Part shown: positions 58,901 to 64,000 of the stretch, in pieces
Position numbering within the stretch: the first letter of the stretch is position 1
Layout of the letters: the number at the start of each line of letters is the position of its first letter
Source: Owenia fusiformis
Lineage: Eukaryota; Annelida; Polychaeta; Sabellida; Oweniidae
Length of the DNA stretch: 64,000 nucleotides
Direction of reading: 5' to 3'
Assembly (NCBI GenBank): GCA_903813345.2
Contig: CAIIXF020000012.1
Coordinates: forward strand, 7,587,615 to 7,651,614
Notes under the pieces: generated by a model
What the model was told of the DNA's origin: nothing
What the model saw: the letters and a program-made list of their open reading frames with translations, nothing else
Databases searched by the model: none
Made by a program: the position numbers and the translations under genes

Positions 58901-60217
58901 CAGCTGTGCAAGTTCAAGTCACCAAGATGAGCTACTACTTTTTTCAAGGCCTGACTGCGTCGCTAACATGCTAAATATAAGAGTTAGCTGACGTTTGGGA
59001 GTCTGACTTACCTTCTAAAGGTTAGAACCCGAATCTTAATGAAACCATATCACCTTTGTTGCGTCGATGATGATGCATAAACATAGCATTTGATAGAAAT
59101 TAGCGTAAATGCTTTTCCGACTTTTTCATTTTTCATCAATGTTGACTTCCGGGAAGGCGTTGTAGTTATCACGAAATAACGCATTGACCCTTGAACTTTA
59201 CTTTGTTGACGTGTCAACCAAGCATGTCTGGTGTGAAAATTAAAAGAATATTAAGCAATGTTCTACATCCGCCAAGCTAAGTGAAGTAGTCAATATTTAA
59301 AATTACCAATTTCAAGTGAAGTACGCAATGAACGAAACTGCGTGATCTACACTCCCACTATTGGTCTGAATGAAATGCTACGTAGAAATATGAGCTGTCT
59401 GCTGTATTAGTCTATTAATAGAGTAAGACCTGTTGGTGATGCTTTATAATTTAGACCAAAACATTGAAGAACAAACGAACCTGTAAATCGTGAAAACAAC
59501 GAACAAATATTCGGTTTTCACATATGTTCGGTAATTTTTCGTATTGAAACTTCCGGAACTTACAAGGAAATCATTCATTTTCTCGATCCATGATTTACCT
59601 CTTGGATGTTGTGGCAAATGCTCCATGGTCGACGCAACAAAGGTGATATGGTTTCATTAAGATTCGGGTTCTAACCTTTAGAAGGTAAGTCAGACTCCAG
59701 AACGTCAGCTAACTCTTATATTTAGCATGTTAGCGACGCAGTCAGGCCTTGAAAAAAGTAGTAGTTAGGCGAGAATTGAGAAATAAAAAAGGTAACCTTA
59801 TTCTTTAAATTCCTGTTCCCAATCCTGGTATATTTATTAGGAAGTAAGTTTCGTAAGAAATGTTGACCAAAGTCTGTGACTGAAACCATGGGCTTTCAAT
59901 TATAGTTGAAAGCCCATGCTGAAACAAACAGTTTTGGTAACCAGCGTAATCAAGTGGATCAACACCTGTGTGGACGGTCACATGCAGTGACGAATCAGAT
60001 GACTTTTTGAACACGTATTATCAGGAGTATTTCCCAGAAATTGAAATATTCCACTTTAAATTTTGGAATTGGAACAAGGAAGAAAATAAATGCAGTGGCT
60101 GGGCGATAATAGATAAATTACCTGTAATCGTCCGTCTTCAAACCACGTTTTATCATATTTCAACTTTCCCTTCGAAGTACTGCCTAGCGCGTGTAGGATC
60201 TCTGGACTACTAGACAT
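46953..60217 (-). CDS. GLE1: GLE1, mRNA export factor / DEAD-box helicase activator
   Basis: Minus-strand gene. Coding exons, 5' to 3': 60217-60122, tentative 59620-59564, 55100-54970, 54550-54416, 53660-53477, 53012-52803, 52396-52329, 51875-51698, 51356-51245, 50120-49998, 49664-49561, 49206-48994, 48179-47989, 47406-46953. From 55100 on, all phases agree and give 700 residues; with the first two exons about 751 (human 698). The N-terminus has the GLE1 'ILHALGSTSKGKL' segment. A charged coiled coil spans about 202-310, an Ala-rich run lies near 400-430, and the C-terminal GLE1 domain (about 465-751) contains FDLQKAV, STQSGS, FPIAAV, KKCPY, MSGLMRLYAAI, GWLWL and DVTATLLYDFL. With IP6 it activates DDX19/Dbp5 at the nuclear pore's cytoplasmic face. 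Introns carry unusual repeats (see below). Confidence 0.93.
48361..48575 (-). repeat. AT-rich minisatellite in a GLE1 intron
   Basis: About ten degenerate units of ACTCA(C/T)(A/C)A(C)AAAATGAGAATA. Confidence 0.7.
50681..51320 (-). repeat. Eight 80-bp tandem units copying a GLE1 exon end plus its 5' splice site
   Basis: Units start at 50681, 50761, 50841, 50921, 51001, 51081, 51161 and 51241. The last is the genuine exon end at 51245: CAGCCATAG|GTATAT on the minus strand. Every unit keeps about 50 nt of the exon 3' end, the donor GTATATGATT and 27 nt of intron. Six units differ from the exon at GTC for GCC; the seventh keeps the exon form. Each also has TGCTACAG, a weak acceptor-like site, so 49-nt mini-exons are conceivable. 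Homogeneity suggests recent expansion or conversion. Confidence 0.9.
53690..54170 (-). repeat. Four-unit tandem repeat in a GLE1 intron (TGTGTTCCACTTGG)
   Basis: Units of about 105-125 bp with (G/A)TAAAAC(A/C)T, TTTGTTTCCACT or TTGGTTCCACT, TGTGTTCCACTTGGGAGGCA and TTCCACTTAGATTTGATCAA. The copies differ by several percent. Confidence 0.75.
54189..54442 (-). repeat. 127-bp tandem duplication copying another GLE1 exon end with its 5' splice site
   Basis: Copies begin at 54189 and 54316 (TTTAACTGTATTGGATATAA ...). The upper copy includes the real exon end (low coordinate 54416, donor GTAATA at 54410-54415). The lower copy has the same donor at 54284-54288 preceded by an exon-like TCTAAATCAAA. 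This repeats the pattern seen at 50681-51320. Confidence 0.85.
55757..56137. mobile_element. Inverted-repeat element in a GLE1 intron
   Basis: ACTAGTCTCGGTTTGGAGAAC on the left is matched inversely by GTTCTCCAACCGAGACTTGT on the right. Inside, a block containing GATTTAAATGTCCTCTTTTG occurs twice in direct orientation (about 55850 and 56030). Confidence 0.6.
57750..58468 (+). mobile_element. hAT-type DNA transposon remnant with TATGAGG target duplication
   Basis: The element spans 57758-58461. CAGAGGTCTAGATAAG on the left and CTTATCTAGACCACTG on the right are inverse with one mismatch, typical of hAT ends. TATGAGG occurs on both sides (57751-57757 and 58462-58468); hAT normally duplicates 8 bp. 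From an ATG at 58153 it encodes 59 residues with RSFRPDWKAGQPWLKY and MMCGICLKYG, the N-terminal TTF/BED-like zinc finger of ZNF862-like hAT transposases; the catalytic domain is absent. Most likely an internally deleted non-autonomous copy. Confidence 0.8.
58932..59764. repeat. Inverted-repeat module B (833 bp) with outward splice donors
   Basis: Arms 58932-59066 and 59629-59764 are nearly identical inverse copies (CTACTACTTTTTTCAAGGCC / GGCCTTGAAAAAAGTAGTAG; TAACCTTTAGAAG|GTAAGTC outward). The 562-bp spacer has ETS-type ACTTCCGG sites near 59145 and 59550, and GTACGCAATGAACGAAACTG near 59321. Part of the spacer aligns with the spacer of module C in opposite orientation. TA dinucleotides flank the arms. 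GLE1's tentative second exon lies in the spacer. Confidence 0.8.
59564..59620 (-). CDS. GLE1: Tentative GLE1 exon 2
   Basis: A 57-nt phase 0/0 segment encoding LPQHPRGKSWIEKMNDFL, aligning loosely with the LPxxxxxSxWV segment after the GLE1 N-terminus. The donor CTT|GTAAGT is strong. The acceptor ATGGAG has a weak pyrimidine tract, and an alternative exon in another frame (donor GAG|GTAAAT) would also keep phase. Confidence 0.4.
59887..59918. repeat. Perfect 13-bp hairpin
   Basis: CATGGGCTTTCAA, a 6-nt loop, and TTGAAAGCCCATG, in GLE1 intron 1. Too short for a miRNA precursor and not followed by a T-run. Confidence 0.7.
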
Positions 60218-60616
60218 CTTTAATTAATTAATTTAATATTAAATAATAAAGATCAAAGCGTCAACTGATGTAATTTGAGTGCAATTTTGTTTCCATTTTA
60301 TTTTTATTTTTGGAAATTTGGAATTTAATCTCAAACCAATGTGTAATTATTATTTTCATTTTCCTTTTAGAGGAAATTAGGATAGAATACCACAAATCTG
60401 TCTCAAATATAGTAGGATTTCAATTGGGTGATATAAAAACTGTCTGGATGTGCCGGGCAACATAAATGTACATGTGATATAATATATTACGAAATTATAG
60501 ATGGCGCAAAATGTTAAATGTTTTGGTCTGAGAATATCGAAAGTAGGTCACCTATTGAGGCTGAGGCTAGAGGTCGATTTCTCGATACACGTGTGGAAAC
60601 CTCTAAAATAAATACT
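60218..60616. promoter_or_regulatory. Head-to-head promoter region between GLE1 and the plus-strand gene
   Basis: The two ATGs are about 400 bp apart and point away from each other. No TATA box is convincing. GATGGCGCAAAATG near 60501 resembles a YY1-type site. Confidence 0.45.
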
Positions 60617-60731
60617 ATGGCAGGTATTGAAGGTGTCGAAAATGACCAACAAAATGATACTGAGCAAAGACGAAACCCTGAAGAATGTGCAGACGAAAAT
60701 TCAGGAGAATCTACCGAAAATACAGCCGATG
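60617..60731 (+). CDS. First coding exon of an unidentified gene, acidic N-terminus
   Basis: An ATG with a strong context (A at -3, G at +4) starts 38 codons plus one base, ending at the donor GATG|GTGAGT at 60732. The peptide is hydrophilic and acidic (GVENDQQNDTEQ, ENSGESTENTADG) and predicted disordered. An in-frame ATG at 60518 would add 33 residues but has a poor context. Later exons were not found with confidence before the right edge. Divergent from GLE1, so possibly co-regulated. Confidence 0.5.
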
Positions 60732-61394
60732 GTGAGTACTAAAAGTTCAGTCACTTGTGATATGTTTTGCAAGCAATCCCACGTGGAAATATTTCATCAG
60801 GGACCAGATACCTTCCAAAATTTATGACAGAGCTTTGTGATGACATGAAAAATTTTATATTTCATTTTAAAGCTAAGATATCAATGTATTTGGTGTAATA
60901 GTTATGACACTTGATGCCTTTCCATAAGATACAAATCAGTGTGTGAAATTTGGACATTTTTTGAAGAAAAAATAAAGGTAAACTTGGAACACACCTCCGA
61001 AGGTCAAAGGGTACAATCCACAGGCACCCACAAGAACTTGTAGCACTAACTCTATGAGTTGCTTATAGATCAGAATGAGATGTAAGCTTAGTAGAATTGA
61101 CCAAAATGAAAATCCACCCAGCTCTACAGTGACAGTCTGTCTATTTCAATTCAGTTGAAATGTCAATAAATGTCTAAACATTATTCAACTTGAACATGTA
61201 AGTTAGACATAGAATAAAAAACCAAAACTAAGCAATCAAAAGACCATGGCCCTCACAGATTGCCCTAGATCTAATTGGTTGCAGTTAGCTGGTGATTTGT
61301 CATGATTGTGGGTTACTCACAAAATGTTCCTGCTATGTTTACCACGGACTATAGATCTACAGACATTGGAGATTTTCATTTTGGTCTTTCCTAC
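60732..61394. other. Intronic or intergenic sequence
   Basis: Probably intron 1 of the plus-strand gene; nothing else seen. Confidence 0.35.
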
Positions 61395-62231
61395 TACAAT
61401 CAAATTTTTTATTCTGTCAATCAGTTCATATGGTTAGAATAAGGAAAGAATGTGATGTAACCACGTGTCTACTTACTAGCTTGTTCTATGTCATCCATCG
61501 GACTAGGTTACATCGTGGAACGCAGCCAAACACGACAATGAAGCCAGTATTCTGAGGTTATAAAATCTAAATCTAAATAATTTCCCATTTGCAGCCCCTT
61601 GGAGATTTCCAGAATTGAACAAAGTAGCGAACGTTGCGATCTTTCAACTTTAGTTCGTTGTTTTTTCACCACCTTATGTGTACTGTTTTCATTTAGGAGG
61701 CGGTCTTATTTGAATGCATCATTACAGGTCTTTATGAATCAATAGATCAATAAACAGCTCTAAAAATACAATTTAGCAGTTTCTTTCATTGCGTACTGCG
61801 CATGTTAGGCACGAAAACAATTTAGCAGTTTCGTTCGTTGCGTAATTGGGCCTTCTATAATCAGTAGCAAATGCTCGGAAAACATTTTCCAAAATATTTA
61901 CTTCCGTTTTCCTTGAAGACATGATTGGGTGACACGTCATTGACACGTGATTAAGTCACATGATCGATACAGTAACTAGTCACGTGATCAGACATGTGTC
62001 ACGTGTCAGTCACGTGAGCTTGCAAAATGGACGATCTAAATTTCCAAAAATTCGGCTAAGATCAAGATAGATATGCTGTTGCCTTCAGCGTCCTGTTCGG
62101 CTGCGTTCCACGATGTAACCTAGTCCGATGGATGACATAGAACAAGCCGGTAAGTAGACACGTGGTTACATCACATTCTTTCCTTATTCTAACCATATGA
62201 ACTGATTGACAGAATAAAAAATTTGATTGTA
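61395..62231. repeat. Inverted-repeat module C (837 bp) with outward splice donors
   Basis: Arms 61395-61533 and 62093-62231 are nearly identical inverse copies (TACAATCAAATTTTTTATTC / inverse; GTGATGTAACCACGTGTCTA; GGTTACATCGTGGAACGCAG). Reading outward, each arm has GGATGACATAGAACAAGC followed by GTAAGTAG (right-arm donor at 62150). The 559-bp spacer carries two CAGTTTC(G/T)TTC(G/A)TTGCGTA motifs, an ACTTCCG site and an E-box cluster. TA flanks both ends. Confidence 0.8.
61944..62016. promoter_or_regulatory. E-box cluster (CACGTG)
   Basis: CACGTG at 61944, 61981, 62000 and 62011, CACATG at 61957 and CATGTG at 61993. Two sit in GTCACGTGA context, the preferred form for TFEB/MITF/USF-type bHLH-zip factors. 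Located in the spacer of module C next to its right arm. Confidence 0.55.
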
Positions 62232-62289
62232 TCTGATTATATCTGTTCTGGTGCCTGTGGTAAAAATGCTATATTTAAATTTCAAGGCT

Positions 62290-63220
62290 CTTATACTAGA
62301 GTCCATTTCACTGCTTCATTTCGTCAGTAGAACGGCAAAAATAAGAAATTGGGAGACCATTGTGCAATAATATATTATGAGGTTATATAATGGTTCATTC
62401 TGTATATCGTGTTTATACTCGAGTGAGTATATAATATATTCACAAGTGAGCGTAGCGAACGAGTGAATATAGTATATTCTCACGAGAGTATAAAATGCAC
62501 GATATACAGAATGGACCATTATATAATCTTATTACGCCACTCTAAGTTCAATTACAGTTGATCCAAACACAATCATAACAATTATAAAAAACCATAAAAA
62601 TATCCCATAGCCAACTCAGTAATGCCGATGTTGACCTCGATCCATTTATGACGTCACTTGATTCTAGCAAATCATGTGGGAACCATTTATGACATCACTT
62701 GATTCTAGGAAATCATGTGTTACAAAACATACACCTCGTTCTTCGGTCAATATTCATTAGTTCCCAGAATGCACTTCTACAGTGGTATACGCAGGAGTGT
62801 ATACGCAGGAGTTGTATACGATGACGATATACCACTCTCCACTGTATATCGTTGTTATAGACCCATGTTATACAACTGTAATCGGACTTAGAGTGGTATA
62901 AGGAAAAGTATATTCATAATGTACATGAATGACATTTGTATATTTCAGATTTTTTAGTTTTTTGTGCAATAAGCCTGTGCCGTCTTGTAATTTGAAGAAT
63001 TTCAGCCATGTTAATCTTATTTAAAATAACATGGCAGAGAAACATCCAAATATAAGAGGCCACACACTTTATAAGCCAAACTAGAAGCAATCCAAGATAT
63101 ACAAATGTCATTCATGTACATTATGAATATACTTTTCCATATATTATTGCACAATGGTCTCCCAATTTCTTATTTTTGCCGTTCTACTGACGAAATGAAG
63201 CAGTGAAATGGACTCTAAAT
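62290..63220. mobile_element. Nest of inverted-repeat elements
   Basis: The outermost arms 62290-62375 and 63139-63220 are inverse (GAGTCCATTTCACTGCTTCA, GGCAAAAATAAGAAATTGGG). Inside are a palindrome at 62387-62525 (CATTCTGTATATCGTG / CACGATATACAGAATG), an element bounded by CCACTCTAAG...CTTAGAGTGG (62534-62898), a further pair AAAAGTATATTCATAATGTA at 62904 and its inverse to 63138, and two direct 45-bp copies of CATTTATGACGTCACTTGAT at about 62643 and 62684. This looks like successive insertions. Confidence 0.7.
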
Positions 63221-63945
63221 TCTTCAAATGATGGAAACTTCCTCTCATTGACCTCAACATCTATGTCTTTTGATATTCAGAATAGAACACTTTCTCTCTA
63301 TAGATTTCTAAGCTAAATTCTTCACTTTTATCTCATGGAGGGGGGGGGGGTTATGTTCATAAAGGAGGCAATTTTCACAATCAAAATTTGTGTTCAATTA
63401 GAAATATTTTAGAATATTGAAACTTTGGAGTTGTCCCTTTCATACTTCTGCATCAATTTTTGTTGAGATTTACTTGAATACTGATACTAGAAACTCAAAA
63501 TCCAGTTACATTCCCAAAGCCGAGTGATGAGACAAGTCTAGAATGAGGGACAAAATTGATTTAAATAAAATTTCATTTTTAAATGGCACTAAGGACAGTG
63601 TTACTAGTATATGAATGGGGACAAAAATTAATAAGAAAGGAACCCCAAATCAGTTATTCATGATTTTTACAACACTCTTTTTATCTGAATCTAAAGTTCA
63701 ATGATATACAGATACTATTTATGTAGTATTCTTAGGCTAGTGTAGAGTGCATAATATGAGTAGACGTTGGATTTTAGCTAGCAGGGTCCTTGAACATTAA
63801 GTTTTGATGTTTTGCAGGTAACATTATCTTTCAGGATGGCCTAGCTTAAAAGGTAGAATATCACCTAGACATGCTGAATTTAGGCTGTTGAGTCTGGAGG
63901 GTTCTGTTCAATTACTCAGATGCGAGTAGGTAGTTACCAGTTTCG
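63221..63945. other. Gene-free right end
   Basis: AT-rich with a poly-G run near 63340; no exon called with confidence. Confidence 0.4.
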
Positions 63946-63959
63946 CCACCAGGTGGCTG
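63946..63959 (+). promoter_or_regulatory. CTCF-like site
   Basis: CCACCAGGTGGCTG matches the CTCF core closely, in the same orientation as the site at 737-750. Confidence 0.4.
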
Positions 63960-64000
63960 ATTCGGGGGAAATAACATTGCAGGGTATTACAAAATTCCCT

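Noticed and set aside
62093-62231. Spliced-leader RNA gene (short exon followed by GTAAGT)
   Set aside because: The exon/donor layout is suggestive, but no convincing Sm site follows and the unit is not tandemly arrayed with 5S or other SL copies.
63790-63865. Micro-exon joining to the 60617 exon
   Set aside because: Acceptor- and donor-like words are present (TTTCAG, AAAG|GTAGAA) and phase would fit, but an 18-nt exon without homology cannot be supported.

Overview
This is a 64-kb piece of an AT-rich, intron-containing animal genome with few genes and many repeats. The genes point to a marine invertebrate, most likely a lophotrochozoan such as a mollusc, brachiopod, phoronid, nemertean or annelid. 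Support for this comes from a Shaw/Kv3-type K+ channel, an intronless alpha-1,2-fucosyltransferase, a GT61 glycosyltransferase, an FkbM methyltransferase, a somatomedin-B protein built like lophotrochozoan GPCR ectodomains, and remains of a 'short-chain collagen C4-like' protein. The species cannot be resolved from sequence alone.

Layout. 1-13.8 kb: a LINE endonuclease relic and a dense field of short inverted-repeat DNA elements, minisatellites and microsatellites, with one small C2H2 zinc-finger ORF. 13.9-15.3 kb: a secreted SMB/Cys-rich protein (+). 19.7-23.0 kb: a Kv channel (+) with a TATA box, a probable 5'UTR exon and two coding exons. 24.4-25.0 kb: a mariner-like non-autonomous element. 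26.1-27.6 kb: a GT61 glycosyltransferase (-). 29.4-30.4 kb: a 1-kb foldback element. 30.9-32.2 kb: a truncated MITE, a LINE ORF2 fragment and a tandem tRNA-like repeat. 32.5-33.6 kb: a GT11 fucosyltransferase (+). 37.5-40.6 kb: an FkbM methyltransferase (+), two exons. 42.9-43.4 kb: a broken collagen-C4-like gene (-). 44.8-45.3 kb: a near-perfect palindrome. 46.95-60.2 kb: the mRNA-export factor GLE1 (-), about 14 exons. 60.5 kb to the right edge: the first coding exon of an unidentified gene (+) head-to-head with GLE1, then two large inverted-repeat structures.

How it fits together. GT61, GT11 and FkbM lie within 14.5 kb. All three are predicted type II Golgi-anchored enzymes of glycan assembly or decoration. 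The GT11 and FkbM loci share a segmental duplication of about 1 kb, so this reads as a small, locally evolving glycan-modification neighbourhood. GLE1 is a housekeeping gene whose introns carry two independent tandem duplications, each copying an exon 3' end together with its 5' splice site. Two inverted-repeat modules of 833 and 837 bp, inside and just beyond GLE1, have the same geometry: arms of about 137 bp, a spacer of about 560 bp and an outward GTAAGT at the same arm offset. Their cores are related but their arms are unrelated, which makes them the most unusual structural feature here.
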